DNA of 64,000 bases from the NCBI RefSeq assembly GCF_002482385.1, contig NZ_DLFW01000047.1:376257-440256 (forward strand). The letters run 5' to 3'. Both the position numbers and the translations under genes were made by a program. The notes beneath the pieces were generated by a model. It had not been told where the DNA came from. It was given only the letters and a program-made list of their open reading frames with translations, and ran no database searches. This stretch comes from Dysgonomonas sp. UBA7710. GTDB lineage: Bacteria > Bacteroidota > Bacteroidia > Bacteroidales > Dysgonomonadaceae. Below, piece by piece: positions 51,797 to 61,732 of this stretch (the stretch's first letter is position 1; every line of letters begins with the position of its first letter).

Positions 51797-52672
51797 ATGA
51801 ATACTGTTATACTATGCGATAATATCACCCACTATTACGGGGATAAATTAATATATGAAAATCTGAGTTTTGACGTAAAACAAGGTAAAATACTCGGTTT
51901 ATTAGGTAAAAACGGTACAGGAAAGACAACAATCATTAACATTCTCAATGGATACTTGAAACCCCGATCGGGAGAGTGCTATATGTTTGACGAAGATATG
52001 GAACACATATCTCCTGCAACAAAGGCCAGAATAGGCCTTTTATTAGAAGGACATATCCAACACACTTATTTCAATGTCCGTCAGATTGAACGGTTTTACA
52101 GTCGTTTTTACCCTAACTGGAAAAATGAGGCATATTACGAATTGCTCAAAAAACTTCAAGTAACAGAAACACAGCCAATAAGTACTATGTCTTGCGGGCA
52201 ACGCTCTCAGGTCGCCTTGGGTCTATTGTTTGCCCAAGACCCAGATCTGTTGATCCTCGACGACTTTTCGATGGGACTTGATCCGGGATATCGCAGGTTG
52301 TTTATTGAATATCTGAAAGAATATGCCACAGCTGAAAACAAAACCATATTCCTCACATCCCACATTATCCAAGATATGGAAATGCTCATTGATGATTGCA
52401 TGATACTTGATTATGGGCGATTGTTACTACATGAGCCAACACACTATATCTTGGATAATTTCAGACGATTTCGATTCAAATCGGACGTTCTGGAAATACT
52501 TTCAGCTGACGGCTTGTGGAATAGTGAAAAAATTGGTTCATCATGGGAAACTTACTCATTTCTCTCCGATGAAGAGGTAAAAAAAATACTATCGCAATAT
52601 CAAATAAGTGATCTGAAAGTAGAAAAACTTTCACTTGAAGATGCCTTTATCGGACTAACTGGAAAATATTAA
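51797..52672 (+). CDS. ABC transporter ATP-binding protein
   Basis: The 291-residue ATPase shows Walker A GLLGKNGTGKTT (about 34-45), signature SCGQRSQ (about 132-138), Walker B LLILDD (about 151-156), the D-loop MGLDP and the switch His in FLTSHIIQDME. The usual catalytic Glu after Walker B is Asp here (LDDF instead of LDEP), a conservative change that may lower turnover. The subfamily is the exporter-type with a separate permease. It is first in a five-gene plus-strand operon and lies 11 bp before the permease gene. Confidence 0.93.
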   Translation: MNTVILCDNITHYYGDKLIYENLSFDVKQGKILGLLGKNGTGKTTIINILNGYLKPRSGECYMFDEDMEHISPATKARIGLLLEGHIQHTYFNVRQIERFYSRFYPNWKNEAYYELLKKLQVTETQPISTMSCGQRSQVALGLLFAQDPDLLILDDFSMGLDPGYRRLFIEYLKEYATAENKTIFLTSHIIQDMEMLIDDCMILDYGRLLLHEPTHYILDNFRRFRFKSDVLEILSADGLWNSEKIGSSWETYSFLSDEEVKKILSQYQISDLKVEKLSLEDAFIGLTGKY

Positions 52673-52683
52673 TCAGACAGACT

Positions 52684-53355
52684 ATGTTTCAAGCATTATT
52701 TTATAAAGAATGGGTTAAGACTCGTCGGATCATAATTCTTATAGGAGCTATTTTTGCAGGAATTATAATTTATAGTTTTATCAATACCGGACAAACATTC
52801 CGAATCGGAGGTTCTGTTCAGGCATGGGCTGATATCATATTGAAAGATGCACCCGTCTTTCCTTCCATTATACAATGGTTGCCATTGTTAACTGCATTAT
52901 TATTGGCTTTTGCCCAATTTGTTCCTGAGATGACAAATAAAAGATTGAAGTTATCTTTACACTTGCCAATGCCCGAGACAAAAATAATTTCAACTATGCT
53001 TTGTTATGGACTTGTTATTTTGGTCATAATTTACCTGATAACTTATATTATTCTGATAACAGGTTTATCTTTTTATTACCCTCAGGAAATAAGAATTCTA
53101 GCATTTTGGAAGTCACTCCCATGGTTTATTGCCGGATTAACAGGTTATCTATTAGCTACATGGATATGTCTAGAACCTGTCTGGCGCCAACGAATATACA
53201 ATGCTTTTATATCCATTTGTATATTGGCCCTGTTCTTTATCAGGGCACAGTCCGGAGCATATCTGCCGCTATTATACGTGTTGGCAATCATTGTTATTAT
53301 TGGGTTTGGATTGCCATTTTATTCTGCTACTCGTTTCAAAGAAGGTAAACAATAA
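52684..53355 (+). CDS. ABC transporter permease
   Basis: A 223-residue integral membrane protein with about six helices (IIILIGAIFAGIIIYSF, LPLLTALLLAFAQFV, VILVIIYLITYIILITGL, IAGLTGYLLATWI, ISICILALFFIRA, LAIIVIIGFGLPF). It is the partner of the ATPase 11 bp upstream; together they form an ABC-2-like exporter or remodelling complex in the inner membrane. The substrate is not evident. It is followed after 17 bp by the DUF4857-like gene. Confidence 0.85.
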   Translation: MFQALFYKEWVKTRRIIILIGAIFAGIIIYSFINTGQTFRIGGSVQAWADIILKDAPVFPSIIQWLPLLTALLLAFAQFVPEMTNKRLKLSLHLPMPETKIISTMLCYGLVILVIIYLITYIILITGLSFYYPQEIRILAFWKSLPWFIAGLTGYLLATWICLEPVWRQRIYNAFISICILALFFIRAQSGAYLPLLYVLAIIVIIGFGLPFYSATRFKEGKQ

Positions 53356-53372
53356 AAATATTCTATAAATAT

Positions 53373-54620
53373 TTGAAAGAAACAACGATGAGATATAAAA
53401 ACATAATATATTACTCAATCCTCATCCTCACCACTCTTCTGATGATGTGGTTGCTACCCGTACTAGTAAGTAAGCTTACTTACAAACCAGACCGTTATCC
53501 ATTTGTCTATTATAGTACCATCCTTAACGAACTCGCTGTCATAGACTATACGAATAAGCAGCTACCGATGAGTGACAAAAAAGGAAATACCTATACTACC
53601 TCAGAAATGGATTCACTCCTTCCGATGCTCAATTATCGTCAATTGATGAGCGATGGACGTCTACCTGATAGTATAAAAGGACAAGAGATAAATGCCAGAA
53701 TATTGAGGGCAAAATCGTTTACATTCAGGTATGACCCGGCAGAAATAAAAACGCCAAATAACGGACTGTATATATTGTTTGAATCGATGCCTAAACGCGT
53801 AGGACTGACAATGCCTGATGATGTATTCCGCATGAAAGATAAAATAGAGTTTATCAATACTGAAAGTAATAAAGTGGATGAGGCGAAAAGCCAGATATTT
53901 CAGGAAGAGCTAAGCAAAAACGGATACACCTTCCCTTCCAGCTGGCTTATAGGCAACCCTAATCCCAGAAAGCCATACGATGAAGGGTATTTCAGTCTGG
54001 ACAATAAGGGACAACTATTTCATATGAAGATGGTAAACGGACGTCCATATATTAAAAACACAGGTATTGGAGACAAAATAGATATTGCTTATTTCTCTAT
54101 GCTTGAAGTACCTGACAAACGCTTCTACGGATTTCTTTTCAGCGAACAAGGTGATATATATATTATACAGAATGAAGTGGGTAACTATCAGACCCTCAAA
54201 CTGGAGATACCACCAATCGACATAGAGGCAGATCAGATAATCATTATGGGAAATCTTTTCGAATGGACTGTATCTATTACAAAACCCGAAGGTAAACAAT
54301 GTTATGGTTTAGATAATAATTCGTTGAAACAACTTGACGAACACTTTATACAACGTGAGCTAGGAAAATGGGATAAAGTTTCAGAATGGGTGTTTCCAGT
54401 GTATCTGACAGTGGAGAGTAAAGATTCCAATTATCTAACGCCTACATTCCTTTATACAGGAGTCTATGCCTTAGTTTTGAATATATTACTAGCAATAATT
54501 GGTGGAATATGCTTCTCTAATATAACAAAAAGACGTATCTTTAATGCTATATATATATTGATAACAGGTGTAGCCGGATTTTTAGCATTACTCATACTAC
54601 CTAAATTCAGAAAAAATTAA
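53373..54620 (+). CDS. DUF4857-like membrane protein of the ABC operon
   Basis: A 415-residue protein with an N-terminal helix (about 10-33), a large soluble extracytoplasmic part (about 40-350), and two C-terminal helices (about 360-410). The alternative start ATG 53388 is also possible. The layout and length match DUF4857 proteins, which accompany ABC transporter pairs in Bacteroidales. The soluble part contains beta-propeller-like blocks (GYFSLDNKGQLFHMKMVNG, GFLFSEQGDIYIIQNE). It probably forms the external component of the transporter. The family name is by recall and not verified. Confidence 0.7.
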   Translation: MKETTMRYKNIIYYSILILTTLLMMWLLPVLVSKLTYKPDRYPFVYYSTILNELAVIDYTNKQLPMSDKKGNTYTTSEMDSLLPMLNYRQLMSDGRLPDSIKGQEINARILRAKSFTFRYDPAEIKTPNNGLYILFESMPKRVGLTMPDDVFRMKDKIEFINTESNKVDEAKSQIFQEELSKNGYTFPSSWLIGNPNPRKPYDEGYFSLDNKGQLFHMKMVNGRPYIKNTGIGDKIDIAYFSMLEVPDKRFYGFLFSEQGDIYIIQNEVGNYQTLKLEIPPIDIEADQIIIMGNLFEWTVSITKPEGKQCYGLDNNSLKQLDEHFIQRELGKWDKVSEWVFPVYLTVESKDSNYLTPTFLYTGVYALVLNILLAIIGGICFSNITKRRIFNAIYILITGVAGFLALLILPKFRKN

Positions 54621-54638
54621 ATTAAACATTATCATCAT

Positions 54639-55175
54639 ATGAAAAAGTTACTTTTTATTACACTTATTACATGTTTATTTATTTCATGTGGAAATAAGAA
54701 ATCAGAAAATGCAGAGCAAACAGCTGAAACCACAACAACAGAAACTACAGCTAAAGTATATAAACTGGATGAGTTGTTGACCGTTGCAGACCAAATGATT
54801 GACAAAACTGTAAAGGTAAGAGGAAATGTGACACATACCTGTAAGCACTCTGGAAAAAGATGTTTCATCGTTGGGGAAAGTGGAAACGTATCGATGAGAG
54901 TAGAAGCTAAAGGCAATATTGGCGGTTTTAATCGCGAATTGGTAGGTTCCGAACTCGAAATAACTGGAGTTCTGAAAGAACGTCGCCTGACAAAGGAATA
55001 CATCGATCAGATGGAAAAGGATACTAATGAGAAAGCGCTCAAGGAAGACGGATCTGCAGAAACTTGCCAAGCTGAATTGAATAATATAGCCAGTATGCGA
55101 GAATGGATGAAGGCTCATAACAAAGATTATTATTCGCTATATTATATGGATGGGCAAGACTATGACGCCATCTGA
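54639..55175 (+). CDS. OB-fold (tRNA_anti-like) lipoprotein
   Basis: A 178-residue lipoprotein (FISCGNK, Cys about 17) with a Thr/Glu-rich linker and a compact OB-fold (about 45-120): VKVRGNVTHTCKHSGKRCFIVG, then VSMRVEAKG, then LVGSELEITGVLKERRL. The CKHSGKRC pair of Cys with His could bind a metal or a haem group. The tail holds further Cys and many Lys. It sits 18 bp after the DUF4857-like gene, and its last 26 bp overlap the next gene. Confidence 0.8.
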   Translation: MKKLLFITLITCLFISCGNKKSENAEQTAETTTTETTAKVYKLDELLTVADQMIDKTVKVRGNVTHTCKHSGKRCFIVGESGNVSMRVEAKGNIGGFNRELVGSELEITGVLKERRLTKEYIDQMEKDTNEKALKEDGSAETCQAELNNIASMREWMKAHNKDYYSLYYMDGQDYDAI

Positions 55176-55722
55176 TCCTAAGATTAAAAACAAAATTACA
55201 AAATGGGCGCGAATCATCCATCGGAATTTGGGATTTCTGATGGTTGGCGTTTGTTTAGTCTATGCCATATCAGGGATATTACTCAACCACATGGATGGAA
55301 AAGACCCTGCATTCCGTACCGAAGAAGCAACCATCCAACTTACAACCGACCTAACACGAGAAGAGCTTGCTGTGGCATGGGACGACAGGAAAGATCTCCC
55401 TCCTTTGCGTAAAATACTACCTATAGATGAAGAGCATCTACGCTTGATGCTTGATGGAGGTGTCGGGGTATATAATATCAAGAAAGGTACTATCGACTAC
55501 GAGACATATAAAAAAAGAGAATTTGTATATTGGATAAATAAACTCCACTACAATAAGATAAAAGGATGGAGTATTATGGGCGATTTCTTTGCCGTATCCC
55601 TTATCTTTTTTGCTTTGTCGGGACTGGTTATGGTTAGAGGTAAAAAAGGAATCGCAGGAAGAGGCAAATGGTATCTTATTTTAGGGTTATTAATTCCTGT
55701 TATATACGTTATATTAGCATAG
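55150..55722 (+). CDS. PepSY-associated membrane protein
   Basis: The 190-residue protein has an N-terminal amphipathic part, a first helix (about 22-42, GFLMVGVCLVYAISGILLNHMDG), an extracytoplasmic PepSY-like part, and two C-terminal helices (about 142-160, AVSLIFFALSGLVMVRG, and 172-189). His residues at the helix edges (RNLGF, LNHM, KLHYN) are typical of PepSY_TM proteins, which often pair with siderophore or haem uptake and reduce imported metals at the membrane. It overlaps the OB-fold gene by 26 bp and ends 27 bp before the convergent DUF6850 gene. Confidence 0.82.
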   Translation: MGKTMTPSDPKIKNKITKWARIIHRNLGFLMVGVCLVYAISGILLNHMDGKDPAFRTEEATIQLTTDLTREELAVAWDDRKDLPPLRKILPIDEEHLRLMLDGGVGVYNIKKGTIDYETYKKREFVYWINKLHYNKIKGWSIMGDFFAVSLIFFALSGLVMVRGKKGIAGRGKWYLILGLLIPVIYVILA

Positions 55723-55749
55723 TTAAGGACATAACGGATATTTCCGGAA

Positions 55750-57354
55750 TTAGAAATAGCAGCCTACTGTTATACCAAGCGATCCGAATGTACTTCCTGA
55801 AAGATATTCAACGTCGAGTCCCTTGGCTACTTGATATTGTACATTTCCATAAATAGCTATATCTTTATCTATTGGACGCTGATATCCAAACCCTGCAGTA
55901 AAATGAATTTGCAGGTTTGTCAGATACTCATATTCTCTGTGCAAATATGAATCCAACATAGTTGGAGAACTACCTCCGGATGATCCTGTTGAATATATGC
56001 CATCATTTTTATCGGTACCACCACCTTTACTGAAACCAGTACCTAATAACAATTTGTATATCTGCCCTTTGCCTGTAAAAATATTTCGATTAGCTGAAAT
56101 ATCTATGTTTGCCACATTTATTGTTTGTTTCCTATAATAAGGATAAAGAGAAGCCGTCTTTTTTTGCTGATAAAAATTAATATCAGCTTTCAGTACCCAT
56201 GTGGGGTTATAGTTTACTATATCAACATTAGCCGTATACGCCAGTTTCGCTGTTAGCCTATCCTGATCTAACACCTTATTGGTTCCATAATATATAATTG
56301 TAAGCAAACCGCCGGGAGTAGTATTTACATTATAAATATTTTCATTATTTTCGAGGTTCTCTTTTCCTGCATATAACTCTATAGAGTGTAAATCACGACC
56401 AGAGGCTATAGATAATACCCCGTTATATTCATACACCGATGCATTATGTTTAGAGTAAATAATGGATGATGATGAGTTTTTGCCATAAAAACCATCTCGT
56501 GATTTATACGTTAATTCATTAAACAACTTTATCTTTTCGGAAAGTCTCAGACCTAATTGAACCGATCCTCCATTAAATCTATTGAATAAAGGTTTGTCAT
56601 CCCCATCCTTAGTATATCCTCCATCACCAAATTCTTCCCGACGACCGAAGAAAGCCCCTAAATCGATAAGAGAATAATATCGCATATCTTTATTTCCATA
56701 TGTTTTAAACTCTATACCTTCTATAGTGCGTCTATAAAAGTAGTTGATTCCGACCTCGAGGAAGTTACTGATAGGATAGCTCGCACCAATAGTCAACGAC
56801 AAATCTGTCAGCTTGTTTTTGTGTCTCAAATCTTTAAATTTCGCATAATTGGTTGCCAAATAATCGATCTTACCGCCTACTTTCAGCCCTTTATAAACAT
56901 CTACGCTTATAGCTCCTATAAGATGATAGTTTTCCATTTGTTTTTCTCCGGCAGTGCTATCAGCTTCAGCTATTATGTTGAAGGGATTATAGTAAGGATC
57001 GATAAAAGATGCTCCCCCCATGTGCTTTCCTTTAAAATTGTCATATGAGACCTTTCCGTATACTACTACTTTAGGCGACAATCGGTAAAACGACTCAGCC
57101 TTACCACCAAATACATAGCTATTATCCGATTGGTAATAATTAATAAACTTGCCGTCGCTCTTGTTGAAAGAAACCTCCCCATAAGAGACATCGTCCAACA
57201 ATAGCTTATACAAACCAGAGGCATTATTGCTCGTTAACCACGGATCGGATTTGCTCACATATTCAAAATCGTGAAAATACTCCTCGTTATTCTGAGCATA
57301 AAGGGCGGAGTAAAATACTCCGCCTATTATAAGCATTATAAGATGTTTATGCAT
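55750..57354 (-). CDS. DUF6850-type outer-membrane barrel protein
   Basis: The 534-residue protein has a signal peptide (about 1-20, ending ALYAQ) and a body of amphipathic strands (YRLSPKVVVYGKVSYDNFKG, LKVGGKIDYLATNYAKF, GSVQLGLRLSEKIKLFNEL) with a C-terminal aromatic end (GSLGITVGCYF). It resembles the DUF6850 family of large Bacteroidota barrels, encoded next to TonB-dependent receptors with DUF4876 lipoproteins. It lies 7 bp after the DUF4876 gene and ends the operon. Its role is unknown; the strand pattern suggests an about 20-strand barrel. Confidence 0.75.
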   Translation of the reverse strand: MHKHLIMLIIGGVFYSALYAQNNEEYFHDFEYVSKSDPWLTSNNASGLYKLLLDDVSYGEVSFNKSDGKFINYYQSDNSYVFGGKAESFYRLSPKVVVYGKVSYDNFKGKHMGGASFIDPYYNPFNIIAEADSTAGEKQMENYHLIGAISVDVYKGLKVGGKIDYLATNYAKFKDLRHKNKLTDLSLTIGASYPISNFLEVGINYFYRRTIEGIEFKTYGNKDMRYYSLIDLGAFFGRREEFGDGGYTKDGDDKPLFNRFNGGSVQLGLRLSEKIKLFNELTYKSRDGFYGKNSSSSIIYSKHNASVYEYNGVLSIASGRDLHSIELYAGKENLENNENIYNVNTTPGGLLTIIYYGTNKVLDQDRLTAKLAYTANVDIVNYNPTWVLKADINFYQQKKTASLYPYYRKQTINVANIDISANRNIFTGKGQIYKLLLGTGFSKGGGTDKNDGIYSTGSSGGSSPTMLDSYLHREYEYLTNLQIHFTAGFGYQRPIDKDIAIYGNVQYQVAKGLDVEYLSGSTFGSLGITVGCYF

Positions 57355-57361
57355 TCTTCAC

Positions 57362-58672
57362 TTAATTTCTTAGAGACGCCTTGCTACGTTGGTGAAAATC
57401 GTTAGTAGAATTATTTGTATCCTTATAGACTATACGCGCTCCATTCTTGATAGAAGCCTCGGCATCAATACCGCTTATATCTGTTGTTTCTGTACCCAAA
57501 GAATAACTATAAACCAATTTTGATTCATTTCCTTCGATTGCAAGAGTAGCTTCTTTATCCACATTGCGATATAAGGTATATCCATATCCATCTGTATAAT
57601 AAACATACCCTCCATCTACATCTGCAGTTAATCGTTTATTATTATCAGTATAATCTTTTCTAAACACTTCTATTCCATCAACAACCCATTCTACAGGTAC
57701 TTTCTTTCGAACCTGACTTGTTAGATTGTTGTAATAACTGGTCTTACTTGCATTAGTGACAAAATCTGCTAAATCTTCTTTAGGTGAAAATATAAAGAAT
57801 GCAGGAGAACTTATACTTATTACCCACGCATTTCCTGTACCATAATGATAGGCTTTCATATGGTGAGATGCAGGAATTCCAACCGGAGTGGGATAGCTTG
57901 TTGTATTAGCGTATGCTGTCAAGTCATAAGTACAATAATATTCCGAATTGTTAAAGTTAATAGATTTGCTGTAAAGCGCTGTATTATCCACAGCATTATT
58001 CAGTGCTATTACAATTTGTTTTCCGGGCTCAAGGCTTACAGAATTTGTGAAATACCAGATTCCTGTTCCGGCAGGAATCCAACCCTCAGATTCATATGAT
58101 AAAACACCATTTACATAATCTCTATTCGTTCCATTCGAATTATAAGGTAAAGTTACGCCCAAGCAAATTTTATCTAATGTTGCTGTTGCTTCTGAATTGT
58201 TATATAGAATGACATATTTATCATTAATAAAAGTTCCAGAACCATCATCTTTTTGACAGCCACCAACATATAGCTCTTTAATTATCACTTGACTTCCCTT
58301 CGAGACCTTAAGCTCCAGATCGATGACTGTTGCAGCATCCCAGTTTTGCGTAATAGAAATATTGCTCTTTATTCCATTATAGTTATATTCTGAACCACTA
58401 ATGTAACGGTCTTCTGTAGCCGAAACTTCATACACACCTGCAAGTACAGTAAAAACAGCTTTTCCACTGGCATCTGTTTTCGATTTGTATGTAGAACTAC
58501 TTGTAGAACTATATAGATTAACTTCAACACCCTCTTTAGTCGATATATCGTTTGGATATACCAACTGAACAGTAATGGTATACGTTTTTTGCCCATCATC
58601 ACTATCATCACTACATGAGTTGAAAGCCAGAATGAGCATACACAATAATAAGTAGAGTAGATTTTTTTTCAT
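57362..58672 (-). CDS. DUF4876-type surface lipoprotein
   Basis: A 436-residue lipoprotein (FNSCSDDSDDG, Cys about 20, acidic surface-export tail). The N-terminal domain is a carboxypeptidase-regulatory-like sandwich (GVEVNLYSS, then DASGKAVFTVLAGVYEVSA). The middle is a lamin-tail-like domain (VIIKELYVGGCQ, then KYVILYNNSEATATLDKICLG). These are features of DUF4876 proteins found next to TonB-dependent receptors. It probably binds the ligand for the receptor encoded 25 bp upstream. The family name is by recall. Confidence 0.75.
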   Translation of the reverse strand: MKKNLLYLLLCMLILAFNSCSDDSDDGQKTYTITVQLVYPNDISTKEGVEVNLYSSTSSSTYKSKTDASGKAVFTVLAGVYEVSATEDRYISGSEYNYNGIKSNISITQNWDAATVIDLELKVSKGSQVIIKELYVGGCQKDDGSGTFINDKYVILYNNSEATATLDKICLGVTLPYNSNGTNRDYVNGVLSYESEGWIPAGTGIWYFTNSVSLEPGKQIVIALNNAVDNTALYSKSINFNNSEYYCTYDLTAYANTTSYPTPVGIPASHHMKAYHYGTGNAWVISISSPAFFIFSPKEDLADFVTNASKTSYYNNLTSQVRKKVPVEWVVDGIEVFRKDYTDNNKRLTADVDGGYVYYTDGYGYTLYRNVDKEATLAIEGNESKLVYSYSLGTETTDISGIDAEASIKNGARIVYKDTNNSTNDFHQRSKASLRN

Positions 58673-58697
58673 TTTTATAATAAAATTTTTACAATTA

Positions 58698-61625
58698 CTA
58701 AATTTTTATTCTTAAAGACAGCCCATAGTAAAATGACGGTATATAACCACTTCCATACAAGCTCGATTCGGCATTAGTATTGCTGTTTTTTACTTTTGCC
58801 ATGCTATTCAGAAAGTTTTTTGCAGTAAACGATATTGAAGCATATTTTCCTACCTCTTTAGTAACGGACAAATTTGCAGAGAAATAAGCGGATAATTTAT
58901 TCGAAACAAATGTATAGTCATTCGTCGTCACATTAATGAGCCTATACAAGTCATTATAAAGATTTATATCATTTATTTTGGCCCAAGCCAGTTTTTCGGC
59001 AAAAGGTATTTTAGTATTAGGATCATCATAGGAAGTATAATAGAGCGGAAAAACTGCTGCATATTGGTTTCCTGCATATATATCACCTCCTAGATTTGTA
59101 GATAGATCATTCTTATCAACAACAAAAGCCATGGTCTTACCTTCGTATTCACTTATGTTTTGTTTATAGTTGTAGAGCGAACTCTCTACCCGTAACGAAA
59201 CAATCAACCTTATTTTAGGAATGTGTGTTGTAATAGTCAGGTTAGTATTCAATTTTTTGACAATAGACCCATTGTATGTACTATTTGTTGAACCAACATA
59301 GTGAGCAATGTATGGATATTCTTTCCATGTAGTGTTCAAATTTTGATATAATGTTTCATCAATTCCTTTATAGTAATAATATTTGCCATCTAATCGGAAG
59401 GAAGTGCTCAGTGCCGAAATTTTATCGAAATCGAATACCCATTCAAGCCCTCTTCTTAGGATGGGCGATCCATTCTCTCTGGTAGAATTTGTTTTAAATG
59501 TTTTGGTTTCAACGTATGTCAGTTGTTCGCTTGGATAAGTTCCGGTTTTGTCCGATACTATTACTTGTCCTGTATTCTGGTCTATAGAAAAAACTCTATT
59601 CCCGGAAGGTATAGCAGACGATTCTAGCTGAGCATGATCGGTAAAATTATATGAGAAAGGCGAGTAACTTGTATTGTTTACATAAGGATCGATGGTTTTG
59701 TTATTATAGAATGAAAGAGATATGCTTACACCTTTCATCTTCAGGTCAAGCCCAATTTCTTGTAATCTTTCCTTTTGCCATTTCAGATTAGGGTTATATT
59801 CAGGATCGGTAGGGATAATGTAATATCCTTTGGCATTAGTCTCGTTAAATATAATAATATCTTTGTACGATGTTTGTGGATATAAAACCGAAAATGTTGG
59901 CAGTTTGACGGTTTCTCCAATACCGGCACGGATAGCCAGATTCTTAACTAAAGAGCTATTAACCGGAATATTATATCTCAGATTGAACCGTGGCGAAAAG
60001 CTACTGACAGTACCATACTCTGATCCACTTATCATTGTAATTTCGGATCGTAATCCAGCAGTAACTTGCAAAAATGTATTCTCTATAGGTATATTTATTT
60101 GCTCCTGTGCATAAAGAGATAAATTATTCATTGCCGGCAATTTATCATAGCGGTACCCCCTCCATGTAGGAGCAACATTCATATCATCATAATATGTTCC
60201 TCTCCCTTTATTTTCAGAACGCTTATAATCTATTCCAAGTACTATTTTATTATTTAATTGCCCAAACTTTTTCGCCCAATTTGCTTTTATTTTTGCTGTA
60301 TAATCTAAATATTTATTATCTATTATTGATAGCTCATACCAGTTCCCTCCGGGCCGAAGGATAATCTCCGCATTCGGATTGTCTGCATATGTTCCAGTGC
60401 CTATAAAATAGCCTTCTTCTTTGCCATGTAGTACGGCAGTAGGAACTGCGCTATTATTATATTTATTCTCTTTATTTAATCTGTCATTATAGTTGACCGA
60501 GGCTGAAGCAACTATACTGGTAAGCCAGGGTTTATTAATCATCCAGTTTACATCAAGGAAACCTCGAAGTACGTTGTCACGTTGTTTATTATATGTATCT
60601 TGATAATAATCAGGATCGCTTTTGCTGTCATATCCGCCTATATTCCCTGTCAATCCGACTTTTAAAACTATAGGTTGACCAATTTGCTTATTAAAAGTAT
60701 TAGCATAAGTAAGAGACAGAATATTTCTGGCATATGTTGTATAAGGAGAAGCTAGATCTGAAATAGATTGTGTATGTTCAATATTTGTATTTAATATTCC
60801 ATTATTTACCCCTAAATCAAAACCCTTGCTTAAAGCATATTGTTTCGTATTCGGTTCTGTTATAAGATCTATTAGAAGAGGTGTTTTTCCTGAGCGCGTA
60901 TTTATTTTGACAATCCCGTTCGACATATCTCCATATTCAACGGATGGAACGCCTGTGATGACCTCTACAGATTCGATATTACTCGTGCCTATACTCCGTG
61001 TATCAATACCTCTGTGGTTACTAACATTCGAGATATCATTCATGGTAGCATTCGAAGACAGTTGAACGCCATCCACAGAAACAATCGTCCCCAGAGTAGG
61101 GTTTCCCATTTCGGCGGTACCTCCGCTACGCAATGAAAAACGCTGTGCTACAGTTAAATTATTAGCTCCATTAGTAGACTCTCCCGGCAATAGAGACGAA
61201 ATATTCGCTACATCCAATATCTGAGCATGATCGAGCATAGTTCGACTTATCAAGTAACTAGTGGTAGCCTCGTCTGCTCTTCGTTGAGCCGTGACAACAA
61301 CCTCATTAAGAGTAAGATTATCCTCTTTCAGATGGAAAGTTAGTTCTGATACATTTTTCTTTAGTATTATTTCAAACTCCTGAGCGACATATCCCAGATT
61401 AGACATTCGAATAGTGAGTATTCCTGAAGGAATGTTATTTATAAAAAAATGCCCCTTCTCGTCAGTTATTGCCCACACATCATAATCCAACAACGTAACA
61501 ATGGCATTGCTAATGGGCTCGTTAGTCCGAGATGATAACACATTGCCTTGAATAGAATAAGTCTGCCCCAAGATAGAACTTGTATACAAAACTACAACTC
61601 CAATCAGCGATAATAATCTCAACAT
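58698..61625 (-). CDS. TonB-dependent receptor (operon with DUF4876 and DUF6850)
   Basis: The frame reaches 61745, but ATG 61623-61625 begins a normal signal peptide (ending ILGQT), giving 975 residues and no overlap with the RHS fragment. It has a carboxypeptidase-D-like domain (IQGNVLSSRTNEPISNAIV, then GILTIRMSNLGYVAQEFEI), a TonB-box region (LNEVVVTAQRR), the plug (ESVEVITGVPSVEYGDMSNGIVKI) and a barrel ending YGLSLRIKI. It lacks the SusC LKDASA motif, so it is a classic receptor rather than SusC. Cargo is probably a metal chelate or similar compound; inference from the convergent PepSY/ABC operon. Confidence 0.9.
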   Translation of the reverse strand: MLRLLSLIGVVVLYTSSILGQTYSIQGNVLSSRTNEPISNAIVTLLDYDVWAITDEKGHFFINNIPSGILTIRMSNLGYVAQEFEIILKKNVSELTFHLKEDNLTLNEVVVTAQRRADEATTSYLISRTMLDHAQILDVANISSLLPGESTNGANNLTVAQRFSLRSGGTAEMGNPTLGTIVSVDGVQLSSNATMNDISNVSNHRGIDTRSIGTSNIESVEVITGVPSVEYGDMSNGIVKINTRSGKTPLLIDLITEPNTKQYALSKGFDLGVNNGILNTNIEHTQSISDLASPYTTYARNILSLTYANTFNKQIGQPIVLKVGLTGNIGGYDSKSDPDYYQDTYNKQRDNVLRGFLDVNWMINKPWLTSIVASASVNYNDRLNKENKYNNSAVPTAVLHGKEEGYFIGTGTYADNPNAEIILRPGGNWYELSIIDNKYLDYTAKIKANWAKKFGQLNNKIVLGIDYKRSENKGRGTYYDDMNVAPTWRGYRYDKLPAMNNLSLYAQEQINIPIENTFLQVTAGLRSEITMISGSEYGTVSSFSPRFNLRYNIPVNSSLVKNLAIRAGIGETVKLPTFSVLYPQTSYKDIIIFNETNAKGYYIIPTDPEYNPNLKWQKERLQEIGLDLKMKGVSISLSFYNNKTIDPYVNNTSYSPFSYNFTDHAQLESSAIPSGNRVFSIDQNTGQVIVSDKTGTYPSEQLTYVETKTFKTNSTRENGSPILRRGLEWVFDFDKISALSTSFRLDGKYYYYKGIDETLYQNLNTTWKEYPYIAHYVGSTNSTYNGSIVKKLNTNLTITTHIPKIRLIVSLRVESSLYNYKQNISEYEGKTMAFVVDKNDLSTNLGGDIYAGNQYAAVFPLYYTSYDDPNTKIPFAEKLAWAKINDINLYNDLYRLINVTTNDYTFVSNKLSAYFSANLSVTKEVGKYASISFTAKNFLNSMAKVKNSNTNAESSLYGSGYIPSFYYGLSLRIKI

Positions 61626-61732
61626 ATCTTTTAAAAAGAGCCCCAAAGTTCGGGATATTTTAAGGCTTTTACAATAACAAAGTATTGGTAAATTAGCTAT
61701 GTCTAATACCAACAAATAGGTATTACACGGGT

